The notes under the pieces were generated by a model. It made no database searches, was not told the origin of the DNA, and saw only the letters and a program-made list of their open reading frames with translations. A stretch of 35,520 bases of DNA. Source: UBA5026 sp949065595 (GTDB taxonomy: Bacteria; Bacillota_I; Bacilli_A; RF39; UBA660). The position numbers and the translations under genes are program-made. The stretch spans positions 1 through 35,520 of the forward strand of contig CARSXK010000012.1 of NCBI GenBank assembly GCA_949065595.1. Reading direction: 5' to 3'. The stretch's first letter is position 1; each line of letters opens with the position of its first letter. Positions 7,651 to 15,719 of this stretch are shown one piece after another.

Positions 7651-8181
7651 ATGACGTTTCATATTCGTGGTAATAAGATAGAAATTACCGACGCAATCAA
7701 ATCTTACATCGAGGAAAAATTAAGAAGGCTGGATAAATACTTTGAAAATCCAGAACAAATAAGTGCGAATGTAGTTGTTAGAATGAGTGGAATTGACCAA
7801 ATTATTGAAGTGACTATTCCAATTAGAAAAGTAGTATTACGTGCGGAAGAAAGAGATAAAGATTTGTATGTAGCAATTGATATCGTATCAGATAAACTAG
7901 AAAGACAAATTCGAAAAAATAAAACAAGAATGCATCATAAAAATAACAAAGAAGCAGTAGTAGCATTTAGTGATTTTACTGTGAATGCAGAAGAAGAAAT
8001 AGAAGAAACAATTGTAAAACGAAAAACATTTGATGCCAAACCAATGAGTGAAGAAGAGGCAATGTTACAAATGAATTTATTAGGACATGATTTCTTTATT
8101 TTTAAAGATTCACAGACAAATAGTATTGCTGTTATATATAGAAGAAAAGATGGAAATTTTGGCTTAATTGAACTGCAATAG
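7651..8181 (+). CDS. hpf: Ribosome hibernation-promoting factor, long form
   Basis: Binds the 30S decoding region and drives formation of inactive 100S ribosome dimers in slow growth. The 176-residue protein has the N-terminal S30AE domain (FHIRGNKIEITDAIKSYIEE..., residues 1-100) and the C-terminal dimerisation domain (KPMSEEEAMLQMNLLGHDF..., residues ~125-176) that defines the long form of Bacillota. Start ATG follows AGAAGGGAATG. Followed by a strong terminator and then secA, the order seen in many Firmicutes. Confidence 0.95.
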   Translation: MTFHIRGNKIEITDAIKSYIEEKLRRLDKYFENPEQISANVVVRMSGIDQIIEVTIPIRKVVLRAEERDKDLYVAIDIVSDKLERQIRKNKTRMHHKNNKEAVVAFSDFTVNAEEEIEETIVKRKTFDAKPMSEEEAMLQMNLLGHDFFIFKDSQTNSIAVIYRRKDGNFGLIELQ

Positions 8182-8185
8182 GATC

Positions 8186-8209
8186 AAATCCAACATAGTT
8201 GGATTTTTT
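8186..8209 (+). terminator. Terminator after hpf
   Basis: A perfect 9-bp stem (AAATCCAAC / GTTGGATTT) with a three-base loop followed by T residues, four bases after the hpf stop. Confidence 0.8.
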
Positions 8210-8313
8210 GATGCATTTACTAACATTGGAAATAAAAGAAATCGATAAAAAAGCTTTCTATTATAACAATTATTTGATACAATATATTGTAAGTAAAAGA
8301 AAGGATTGATTAC

Positions 8314-10806
8314 ATGAAATTCTTAAAAAGAATATTTGATCATGAATATAAAGAATTAGAAAAATTTAAAACAATCGCAGATAAAATAATGGAATTAGAA
8401 CCTGTCATTGAAAAATTAAGCGATGAAGAATTGAAAAATAAAACAGAAGAGTTAAGACAGAGATTAACTGAAGGAGAAACATTAGAAGAAATCAAAGAAG
8501 AGGCATTTGCAGTTGCAAGAGAAGCAGCATATCGTGTGATTGGAGAAAAACCTTACTATGTTCAAATTTTGGGGGGGCTTGCCATTCATTATGGAAACAT
8601 TGCTGAAATGAAAACAGGTGAAGGAAAGACTTTAACATCTACTATGCCTGCGTACTTGAATGCCTTAACTAAAGAAGGGGTTCATATCATTACAGTAAAC
8701 GAATATCTAGCAACACGTGATGCGAATTGGATGGGAAATATTTATCGCTTTTTAGGACTTACAGTGGGTGTGAACTTAAGAGAACTTACACAAAAGGAAA
8801 AAAGAGAAGCATATGCCTGCGATATTATGTATACCACAAATAATGAACTCGGATTTGACTATTTAAGAGACAATATGGTTGTAAGAGCAACAGACCGTGT
8901 AGCACGTCCCCTTAATTTTGCAATCGTGGATGAAGTCGATTCTGTATTGGTAGATGAAGCTAGAACACCTTTAATTATTTCAGGTGGATATATGGAATCT
9001 GCAAATTTATATATTGACGCGGATCGTTTTGCAAAAAAATTAAAAGAAAATGATGGCTATATTTATGATGAAAAAAATAAATCAGTTACTTTAGACGAAA
9101 AAGGAATTAAAGAAGGAGAATCCTATTTTAAAGTAGATAACTTATATGATATCAATAATACAACTTTAGTACATTATATTAACCAAGCTTTAAAAGCAAA
9201 CTATGCAATGAAAAGAGATTTTGACTATGTTGTAAATGATGGAAAAATAGTCATTGTAGATTCTTTTACAGGACGTTTAATGGCTGGTAGAGCATATTCT
9301 GATGGATTACATCAAGCCATTGAAGCCAAAGAGGGCGTGGAAATTGAACAAGAAACAAGAACCCTTGCCACTATTACATTCCAAAACTTATTTAGAATGT
9401 ATCATAAATTAGCAGGTATGACAGGAACTGCAAAAACAGAAGAAGAAGAATTTAGAGAAATTTACAATATGTATGTAATTACCATTCCAACCAATAAACC
9501 TGTTGCAAGAGTGGATTATGGAGATTTAATTTTTGCAACCAAAAAAGGTAAATATAAAGCAATTGTAGAGGAAATTAAAGAAAGATATCAAAAAGGCCAA
9601 CCCATATTGGTTGGTACGATTGCCGTAGAAACTAGTGAACTGATAAGTAGCATGCTAAAAAAAGAACATGTTCCACATGAAGTTTTAAATGCCAAAAACC
9701 ATGCTAGAGAAGCAGAAATCATTTCCAAAGCAGGTGAAAAAGGTTCTGTTACTATTGCAACCAATATGGCAGGTCGTGGTACTGATATTAAATTAGGTGA
9801 AGGTGTTAAAGAATTAGGGGGACTTTGTGTCATCGGAACAGAACGTCATGAATCTAGAAGAATTGATAATCAGTTGCGAGGTCGTTCTGGGCGTCAGGGT
9901 GATCCAGGATTTTCTCAATTTTGCGTGTCTTTTGAAGACGATTTAATGGTACGGTTTGGTACCGATCGTGCAAAAGCATTATTGGCTCGAGTTGGGTTTA
10001 GCGAGGATATGTCGATTCGAAATAAAATGCTGTCAGGTTCGATTGAATCTGCTCAAAAAAGAGTAGAAGGAAACAACTTTGATATCCGTAAAACACTATT
10101 GGAATATGATGATGTGATTAATCAACAAAGGGAATATATATACCAAAAAAGAAATGAAATACTAGATGCAGATTCTATTCATGAACGTATACTAGAGACA
10201 TTCCAAAATTTTGTAGCAGATTTGATTGATAGCCATATCGCACCAGAAGGTTTTTTAACAGAAAAGGATAATAGTGAAATTTTAGAATTTGTAAATGAAC
10301 ATCTATTAAAAAGAAAATTAACAGTGATTGATTTACAAGAAAAATCTACAGATCAGATAATAGATTATATATATAATCTATTAATTAGTGAATATGAAGA
10401 AAAACTAAAAGAAGTTCCAGAAGATGTAACAAAAGAATTCGAAAAAGCAATCGCATTACGTGTGATCGATACTCATTGGATGAATCATATCAATACTATG
10501 GCACATTTAAGAGAAGGAATTCATTTGAGGGGGTATGCGCAAGAAAATCCATTACGTGCTTATAAAACAGAAGGATTTGATTTATACGAAAATTTATTAA
10601 GCAATATTGATAAAGAAACAACAATGTTTTTAATGAAGGCAGAGATTCGCCAAAACATTGAAAGAAAACAGGTTGCAAAAGGGGAAGCAGTAAATGATAG
10701 TAGCAAAACCAAAAAGGCAGCCCCTAAACAAGTGAATAAGATTGGCCGCAATGAGCCATGCCCATGTGGTTCAGGTAAGAAGTATAAGAATTGTTGCGGA
10801 AAGTAG
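8314..10806 (+). CDS. secA: Protein translocase ATPase SecA
   Basis: Motor of the general secretory pathway; couples ATP hydrolysis to pushing preproteins through SecYEG at the membrane. The 830-residue protein has Walker A MKTGEGKTL (~98-106), Walker B/DEAD IVDEVDS (~210), the crosslinking-domain region, GRGTDIKLG and the LRGRSGRQGDPG motif VI (~525), and the C-terminal SEC-C zinc motif CPCGSGKKYKNCC (~815-829) that contacts SecB or ribosomes. Full length for a Firmicute SecA. Start ATG follows AAAGGA. No prfB follows; the next DNA is an accessory island. Confidence 0.98.
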   Translation: MKFLKRIFDHEYKELEKFKTIADKIMELEPVIEKLSDEELKNKTEELRQRLTEGETLEEIKEEAFAVAREAAYRVIGEKPYYVQILGGLAIHYGNIAEMKTGEGKTLTSTMPAYLNALTKEGVHIITVNEYLATRDANWMGNIYRFLGLTVGVNLRELTQKEKREAYACDIMYTTNNELGFDYLRDNMVVRATDRVARPLNFAIVDEVDSVLVDEARTPLIISGGYMESANLYIDADRFAKKLKENDGYIYDEKNKSVTLDEKGIKEGESYFKVDNLYDINNTTLVHYINQALKANYAMKRDFDYVVNDGKIVIVDSFTGRLMAGRAYSDGLHQAIEAKEGVEIEQETRTLATITFQNLFRMYHKLAGMTGTAKTEEEEFREIYNMYVITIPTNKPVARVDYGDLIFATKKGKYKAIVEEIKERYQKGQPILVGTIAVETSELISSMLKKEHVPHEVLNAKNHAREAEIISKAGEKGSVTIATNMAGRGTDIKLGEGVKELGGLCVIGTERHESRRIDNQLRGRSGRQGDPGFSQFCVSFEDDLMVRFGTDRAKALLARVGFSEDMSIRNKMLSGSIESAQKRVEGNNFDIRKTLLEYDDVINQQREYIYQKRNEILDADSIHERILETFQNFVADLIDSHIAPEGFLTEKDNSEILEFVNEHLLKRKLTVIDLQEKSTDQIIDYIYNLLISEYEEKLKEVPEDVTKEFEKAIALRVIDTHWMNHINTMAHLREGIHLRGYAQENPLRAYKTEGFDLYENLLSNIDKETTMFLMKAEIRQNIERKQVAKGEAVNDSSKTKKAAPKQVNKIGRNEPCPCGSGKKYKNCCGK

Positions 10807-10900
10807 CGTAAAATAAGAGAAAAGTAAAAAATCAAAAAGGTAACAAATTAATTGTTTGTCAACCAATCAAATAAAATGTGAAAAAAATCAATTGAAATTA

Positions 10901-10939
10901 AAGGATGTCATCAAAAATAAATTTGTTGACATCTTTTTT
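10901..10939 (+). terminator. Terminator after secA
   Basis: AAGGATGTCA pairs with TGACATCTTT, with inner CAAA/TTTG pairs, ending in T6. It lies 95 bases after the secA stop and only 19 bases before the next start, so it marks the edge of the core region. Confidence 0.7.
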
Positions 10940-10957
10940 GTTGAAAGGAGTAAACTA

Positions 10958-11499
10958 ATGAGAAAAGTTTATATACAAGGATACGTAAGTTATGAAGATG
11001 AAAACTACACATTTACATATGAAGAAAAAAATTAACATTGGTATCGGTAAATAATCATCAAACGTTTTTTAATGAATATAAATTTGTTGACGAGTTCAGG
11101 GGATTTACTGTGGATGGATTTGATATTGTTTTTTATATAAATAATAGTATTTACTATAAGGATGATTCATTTATTTGTTCACCAAGGTGTATTTTTATTT
11201 CTAGAAATAATGTATATAATCCTATAGATATGAAATTTGATGCTTTAAGGTTTTCGGGTGGAATAACCAATAGATTTTATATTAATAGAAATATGATTGA
11301 ATTTGATTCTGTTTCCAAAGCAGTAGATGATAGAGATGACATTGCACATAATAATACTGTTAAATTAAGTGGTATTTCTATAGGAATTTATCAAATGATT
11401 TTGAAATTAAACTATGTAATGATATTAGATTACATAGGTGTTCCAGTAGAAATATATAGTAAAAGAATACAGCACTTAGGATTAGTGAATATAATATAG
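10958..11499 (+). pseudogene. Unidentified gene broken by a frameshift, 3' end lost at a recombination junction
   Basis: An ATG at 10958 with a strong site (AAAGGAG) opens MRKVYIQGYVSYEDENYT... but stops at 11035. One base out of frame the reading continues as LTLVSVNNHQTFFNEYKF... to 11499. The change of frame falls in a run of seven A (11025-11031), so one gene of ~180 codons with an indel is the simplest reading. The second part is 153 residues from TTG 11038 and has no ribosome site of its own. The last ~10 codons run into the Rhs junction repeat (11486-11510) out of frame, so the true C-terminus is missing. I do not recognise the family; a phage structural or Rhs-locus protein is possible. 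Confidence 0.5.
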
Positions 11500-11510
11500 A
11501 TGGAATTCGT
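11486..11510 (+). repeat. 25-bp direct repeat marking an Rhs recombination junction (copy 1)
   Basis: Identical to 13839-13863. It encodes EYNIDGIR of the Rhs YD-repeat part. Here it joins a foreign upstream gene to the Rhs C-terminal core; in copy 2 it ends the Rhs N-terminal part and joins unrelated sequence. Confidence 0.8.
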
Positions 11511-11591
11511 GTTTCTAAAACAATTGATGATGTAAAAACAGAGTATTATATAGAAGATTCAAAGATTATAATTGAAAAAAACAATAATAAT

Positions 11592-12539
11592 GTGGTATTC
11601 TATATACGTAATGAAGTTGATGATTTAATAGGACTTCAGTATAATACTGATAAATATTATTATCTTAAAAATGCTCAAAATAATATTATAGGAATATTAG
11701 ATAGCAATTATAATATCGTAGCCAAATATACTTATGATGCATGGGGAAATATCCTATCTATAACTGATGGAAATGGAATAGATATATCAAATAATGATAC
11801 ACATATAGGAAATATCAATCCATTTCGGTATAGAAGTTATTATTATGATAAAGAAACCAATCTATATTATTTAAATAGTAGATATTATAATCCAGTATGG
11901 GGTAGATTTATTAATGGAGATTCTAATTTAGGTGCAAATAAAGATATAAATAGTTACAATTTATATACTTATGTAAGTAATAATCCAATAAATATGTGTG
12001 ATCCAAGTGGACAATTTGGTATAATATTAGGCTGTGTAATTATTGGAGGAGTTGCAGGAGCAATTGCTGGCGGAATGGTAGACGCAACTAATTCAAAAGC
12101 AAAAACAGGAAAGGTACAATCTTCAGAAGTTATTAAAGGTGCTACAACAGGTGGAGTACTTGTAGGCCTTGCAGTAGGTAGTTTAGGATATGCAGCAACA
12201 GCATTATTAAATCCTGAAACAAAAGATGCAGCCCAACAGGGATATGATACGTTTTCACAATTGAAAGAAAATTTACCAAAACCAGCACCAGGTAATCAAT
12301 ATCACCATATCGTAGAACAAAGTCAAATAACGAAAAGTGGTTTTGATCCAAAAATGATACATAATGTGAATAATATTACTGAAATCAGTAAAGATTTGCA
12401 TTATAAAATTAGTGGATATTATAGTAGTATACAAGACAATATTAATTCTACTATGAGAGTTAGAGATTATCTTACAGGACAATCATTTGATTCACAATAC
12501 GAATTTGGAATAAAAGTAATTAAGATGTTTAAAGGCTAA
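11592..12539 (+). CDS. Rhs C-terminal core with HNH-type nuclease toxin tip (5'-truncated)
   Basis: Residues 1-135 are the end of an Rhs/YD-repeat shell: KYTYDAWGNI, then NPFRYRSYYYDKETNLYYL, YYNPVWGRFIN and the core-closing NNPINMCDPSGQFG. After that point Rhs proteins carry exchangeable toxin tips. Here a Gly/Ala-rich hydrophobic stretch (VIIGGVAGAIAGGM) leads to a C-terminal domain with QYHHIVEQSQ (~237-246), then HNVNNITEISKDLHYKISG, which looks like an HNH/His-Me-finger nuclease (HHI plus later N and H). GTG 11592 is only the first start codon; the Rhs frame is open back to 11463 without a proper start, so the gene is a displaced 3' piece or an orphan tip. The immunity gene follows at 12689. 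Toxin activity is inferred. Confidence 0.75.
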   Translation: MVFYIRNEVDDLIGLQYNTDKYYYLKNAQNNIIGILDSNYNIVAKYTYDAWGNILSITDGNGIDISNNDTHIGNINPFRYRSYYYDKETNLYYLNSRYYNPVWGRFINGDSNLGANKDINSYNLYTYVSNNPINMCDPSGQFGIILGCVIIGGVAGAIAGGMVDATNSKAKTGKVQSSEVIKGATTGGVLVGLAVGSLGYAATALLNPETKDAAQQGYDTFSQLKENLPKPAPGNQYHHIVEQSQITKSGFDPKMIHNVNNITEISKDLHYKISGYYSSIQDNINSTMRVRDYLTGQSFDSQYEFGIKVIKMFKG

Positions 12540-12688
12540 AAGTTTGCAAATAAGTATGCATTTCTAATGATTTGGAGGAATAATTAATCTGAAAACAAAA
12601 AATAACTTTATCTTAGAAAAATATATTTATTACAAGTTTTCATGACTATGCATGCCTTGAAGACGAGCCTCAAGCGAGGTGGAAAGGA

Positions 12689-13069
12689 ATGAATTTGAAA
12701 ATGAAGAAAGAAAAACTTACAAAGGAGCAATTTATACAAGAATATATTAAATATGCGGTAGGAATGAGAGCGCATATGGAAAATAACAATTATCGAAAAA
12801 ATAATGTATTGACAAAAAAATTTAATAAATTCTTAGATAGTTATGAAATGGAAGAATATTTTGAAGAAGCATTATGTGATTTAATGAACGATAGTAGAGT
12901 AAATGTAAAAGTTTCAGCAGCTTGCAAAGCTTTAAGGTATAAAATTCATATTGAAACATCCTTAAATATATTAAAAGATATTTCTAAAAAAAATTACAAG
13001 TTTGATTCTTTGTCCTCTGAAATGGTTTTAAAAATGTATTATGGTGAAATTCCTAATAGAAAATTATAG
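12689..13069 (+). CDS. Putative immunity protein, DUF2019-like
   Basis: A 126-residue all-helical protein directly after the Rhs toxin tip. The second half (SRVNVKVSAACKALRYKIH, then ALNIL-like repeat and FDSLSSEMVLKMYYGEI) has the DUF2019 pattern: a HEAT-like helix pair followed by a conserved S-x-E-M-x-L-K-x-x-x-G-E end. DUF2019 proteins occur as immunity partners of polymorphic toxins. It should bind and neutralise the HNH tip in the cytoplasm. Start ATG after GAGGTGGAAAGGA. The 149 bp before it contain a ribosome-site-like TTTGGAGGAAT and a short remnant frame but no full gene. Confidence 0.6.
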   Translation: MNLKMKKEKLTKEQFIQEYIKYAVGMRAHMENNNYRKNNVLTKKFNKFLDSYEMEEYFEEALCDLMNDSRVNVKVSAACKALRYKIHIETSLNILKDISKKNYKFDSLSSEMVLKMYYGEIPNRKL

Positions 13070-13072
13070 AAT

Positions 13073-13639
13073 ATGAAAAGAAAGATTGTTAAGAGAAAAC
13101 AAATAAAAAAGACTTCAATACAAAAAACTTATGATTCTGCTAAACGTTTATATGAGTATGCAAATAACGGATTTAAAGTAAAGTATGGATATGATTCAAA
13201 TGATAATATTATTAGTAAGAAATATGCTTTAAATGGAACAGAATATACTGAAGTGGCAAATACATTCAATAAGGATGATGTTCTTACAAAAACGCAAATA
13301 TTTGAAGATTTAGGGGTAAGTTATTAGTACGATAATTTAGGAAGATTAGATTATAAAAGTTTAAATCATGTCATTCCAATATTTTACGAGTATTTAACCA
13401 ATGGAAAAAGAACTTCTTTGTTAATCAATAAAATAAAAATAGAAAATGATATTTATTCTTATAAATATGATAAATTAGATAATATCACACATATTTATTA
13501 TAACAATGTATTAGAAAATAGATATACTTATGATGATTACAATGAACTTATCAAAGAAGATAATTATATACTGAATAAAACGATAGAGTATACTTATGAT
13601 AATCTAGGTAATATTTTTTGGAAAAAGTATATGATTTAG
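13073..13639 (+). pseudogene. Rhs YD-repeat protein, N-terminal remnant with stop and frameshift
   Basis: Clear YD repeats: VKYGYDSNDNI, then YDNLGRLDYK, YSYKYDKLDNI, YTYDDYNELIK, YTYDNLGNI. The frame is cut by TAG at 13325-13327 (between SY and YDNLGRL) and shifts in the T tract near 13613-13618, after which the repeats continue in the next frame as EKVYDLGTNNLVAQDIYEY. Neither break looks programmed, so this shell is dead. It begins three bases after the immunity gene stop, with no ribosome site, meaning the Rhs 5' part was pasted here. Its natural continuation lies upstream, at 11486-12539. Confidence 0.75.
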
Positions 13640-14928
13640 GTACAAATAATCTGGTAGCTCAAGATATTTATGAATACAATAATTTAAATTGGGAAGATCA
13701 ATTAACAAAATTTAATGACAATAGTATTACTTACGATGAAATAGGAAATCCACTTACAATAGGGAATAGTATAGCATTAGATTGGATGAATGGAAGACAA
13801 TTGAATCAATATAGTGATTCTAATCATACAACAAAATATGAATATAATATAGATGGAATTCGTACAAGTAAAACAATAGTGCCATATGCTCCCTCATATG
13901 AAGAATCTAAACCATGTACGACTGCGAAGATTGTAGATGGGGATGTGGCAAGAGGAGATAGGTTAACAATTCTTCAATCTATTGACCATGTAGAATTTGG
14001 AGGAGATGTTATGTGCGATAATAAAAGTTCAGCTTTATCAGTTGCGATTGCATTTAAAGGTTATTTTTATCATAATTCACATTGTAATGGTGCAACGGGT
14101 TACTATCCCCATTTATCATCCGTGGGCTGGACCAAAACATCCACATATTTGGTTCTATCCCACTTTATAGGAAAGGAAGAGATACTGGTGTTAGTAAAGA
14201 AAAATATTGATGGAGATGCATATAAAAAATTATTAGATTATGCCTTTTCCAAGTGTGATACTATATCAATAATTAAATATTGTGATCAACATTCCCAGGA
14301 AAATAATGAGATTATAAAAATTATTTTATCTAAAAGCCAATATACAATAAATGATATTGTTAGTAAGTATTCTGAAAAATTGATAGAAGAAATGTATAAT
14401 CATTTTATAGATGATTCTGTGATATTTGATGATGAATATAAAAAAAAATTTGAAAAGAGAATTGACGAAAATTTTGATAAAGAACATGCTGAACGATTTA
14501 AAAAAAGGAATAGACAATTATGCATATGGCACGCACTTGGGTTTACAGTTTATAATGCATTAAGTGATAGATGGTCGAAACAATATAAAAATAATATAAT
14601 TATTAAAAAAGAAAAGAGTATATCTGATATTGATTATAATTTAATTCCATATACTAACACCTATTATATGAAATTAGATAAACACATAAAACAAGAAATA
14701 TTGAATAAAAATTCAATTTACGATTGGCGTTTTCCAACATCATTAGAAGATTTATGCTTTTATAAGAATGATTATTGTTGGTTATATTCAGTCGCCCATG
14801 AAGAAATATGTGATATATTTTGTGAAAATGAGGAAGAATACGAATACTTAAAATCAATAGGAATCGAATTTGTAGATGATAAGTTTGTTCCATCCCCAAA
14901 GGAACAATTAATCTATGAAGAATATTAA
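13618..14928 (+). CDS. Hybrid frame: Rhs fragment, unknown middle, putative immunity protein
   Basis: The 436-residue frame has three parts. Residues 1-83 are Rhs YD repeats ending YEYNIDGIRTSKTI. Residues ~84-190 (from IVPYAPSYEESKP) are unrelated and of unknown kind, with GGDVMCDN and SHCNGATGYYPHLSSVGWT. From about 14188, where a GTG follows AGGAAGAG with good spacing, a 246-residue soluble acidic protein begins (VLVKKNIDGDAYKKLLDYAF) and ends with FPTSLEDLCFYKNDYCWLYS and HEEICDIF. That last part resembles immunity proteins of Rhs loci by size, charge and position, and I think it is the real gene (14188-14928). The toxin it protected against is missing. No family name recognised. Confidence 0.5.
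   Translation: MEKVYDLGTNNLVAQDIYEYNNLNWEDQLTKFNDNSITYDEIGNPLTIGNSIALDWMNGRQLNQYSDSNHTTKYEYNIDGIRTSKTIVPYAPSYEESKPCTTAKIVDGDVARGDRLTILQSIDHVEFGGDVMCDNKSSALSVAIAFKGYFYHNSHCNGATGYYPHLSSVGWTKTSTYLVLSHFIGKEEILVLVKKNIDGDAYKKLLDYAFSKCDTISIIKYCDQHSQENNEIIKIILSKSQYTINDIVSKYSEKLIEEMYNHFIDDSVIFDDEYKKKFEKRIDENFDKEHAERFKKRNRQLCIWHALGFTVYNALSDRWSKQYKNNIIIKKEKSISDIDYNLIPYTNTYYMKLDKHIKQEILNKNSIYDWRFPTSLEDLCFYKNDYCWLYSVAHEEICDIFCENEEEYEYLKSIGIEFVDDKFVPSPKEQLIYEEY
13839..13863 (+). repeat. 25-bp direct repeat marking an Rhs recombination junction (copy 2)
   Basis: Identical to 11486-11510 (TGAATATAATATAGATGGAA then TTCGT). Sequence diverges immediately after (ACAAGTAAAACAAT against GTTTCTAAAACAAT), as expected for alternative toxin tips joined at a shared Rhs sequence. 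Confidence 0.8.
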
Positions 14929-14956
14929 GAATTTAGAGTAAAATCTAAATTCTTTT
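14928..14956 (+). terminator. Terminator after the putative immunity gene
   Basis: Perfect 10-bp stem AGAATTTAGA / TCTAAATTCT with a six-base loop, followed by TTTCT. Confidence 0.65.
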
Positions 14957-14973
14957 CTATAAATTTTGCTTAT

Positions 14974-14995
14974 GTCCAGTGAAAGTCCAGTGAAA
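14974..14995 (+). repeat. Tandem 11-bp repeat
   Basis: GTCCAGTGAAA occurs twice back to back between the immunity-like gene and the holin gene. No function evident. Confidence 0.5.
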
Positions 14996-15012
14996 AAAGT
15001 GATATGATTTTT

Positions 15013-15053
15013 ATGTAAAAGAAAATGAATTTGCAAATCTCTATCTTTTACAT
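15013..15053 (+). promoter_or_regulatory. Inverted repeat in the holin leader
   Basis: Perfect 10-bp arms ATGTAAAAGA (15013-15022) and TCTTTTACAT (15044-15053), 21-base loop, ending 18 bases before the holin ATG. It could be an operator or an mRNA hairpin controlling the holin; no direct evidence. Confidence 0.35.
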
Positions 15054-15070
15054 GGAAAAGAGGAAATCAA

Positions 15071-15436
15071 ATGGAAGAATTTATAGAAAAATTGATGAAT
15101 GTAAATGAGCCCAAAACATTATTTCTATTATGTGGAATATTTATTTTTACAGATGTCATTACAGGCTATCTAAAAGCTTTTAAACATAAAACAGTAAATT
15201 CATCTATTTCAAGAGATGGGTATATCAAAAAAATCGCATGGTTTGTTGCCTTATTATTAGGTTTTGTAATTGATTATTTTATTCAGATTAATCTATTCTT
15301 AATTGGTAGTGCAATTGTTTGCATTGCAACAGAAGGTATTTCTATCTATGAAAATTTAGATGAAGTAGGAATTTATTTACCATTCAAAAAATACTTTGAA
15401 AAAATGAACGAAGGTGAAATGAATGAAAAAGGGTGA
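15071..15436 (+). CDS. Phage-type holin (toxin secretion/phage lysis holin family)
   Basis: A 121-residue membrane protein with three or four hydrophobic segments: TLFLLCGIFIFTDVITGYL, then KKIAWFVALLLGFVIDYFI and LFLIGSAIVCIATEGISI, and a charged C-terminus. The segment DVITGYLKAFKHKTVNSSIS followed by G.IKK matches the holin family that includes clostridial TcdE (D-x-x-T-G-x-x-x-A and S...G...K). Holins make membrane pores that release endolysins, or large toxins in TcdE-type systems. The endolysin fragment overlaps its 3' end by 14 bases. It sits next to Rhs toxin pieces, either as a prophage relic or an export helper. Confidence 0.8.
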   Translation: MEEFIEKLMNVNEPKTLFLLCGIFIFTDVITGYLKAFKHKTVNSSISRDGYIKKIAWFVALLLGFVIDYFIQINLFLIGSAIVCIATEGISIYENLDEVGIYLPFKKYFEKMNEGEMNEKG

Positions 15437-15683
15437 TACCAGTAGAAGAGATGGAATTCAAGATGTATTATGTCCATTTACGGATTGGTATTGTACACAA
15501 GGAGCAAATGATTCCTATTCTCATAAAGGTAGTGAGGCAAATGATGTTAGAGGTTTAAGAGCGGGAATTCGTTATCCATACTATGCACCAGTCGATGTAA
15601 GATGTGTCCATATTAATAGAGCATATGCATTTGTATGGTGGCAATCTGTAGAAAAAGTAAGACTTGCAGATGGTAAAGATTAG
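15423..15683 (+). CDS. Truncated M23-like phage endolysin
   Basis: Only 86 residues remain of a phage peptidoglycan hydrolase. DVLCPFTDWYCTQGAND, SYSHKGSEANDVRG and PYYAPVDVRCV match the start of the peptidase domain (zinc-binding H in SHKG and D in NDVRG). The frame stops at KVRLADGKD, before the later H-x-H half of the active site, so it cannot be an active M23 peptidase. Overlaps the holin gene by 14 bases, as holin-endolysin cassettes do. Cell-wall-binding domains are absent. Confidence 0.7.
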   Translation: MKKGDTSRRDGIQDVLCPFTDWYCTQGANDSYSHKGSEANDVRGLRAGIRYPYYAPVDVRCVHINRAYAFVWWQSVEKVRLADGKD

Positions 15684-15719
15684 TTTTCATAACTAACTTC
15701 TAAAAACAAAAAAGTAGAA

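Noticed and set aside
9588..10835. Leftward frames inside secA
   Set aside because: Antisense of strongly conserved SecA motifs, no start signals.
12142..12482. Leftward frames of 69 codons in the toxin tip region, as a possible overlapping immunity gene
   Set aside because: No ribosome sites, and a plausible immunity gene exists downstream on the same strand.
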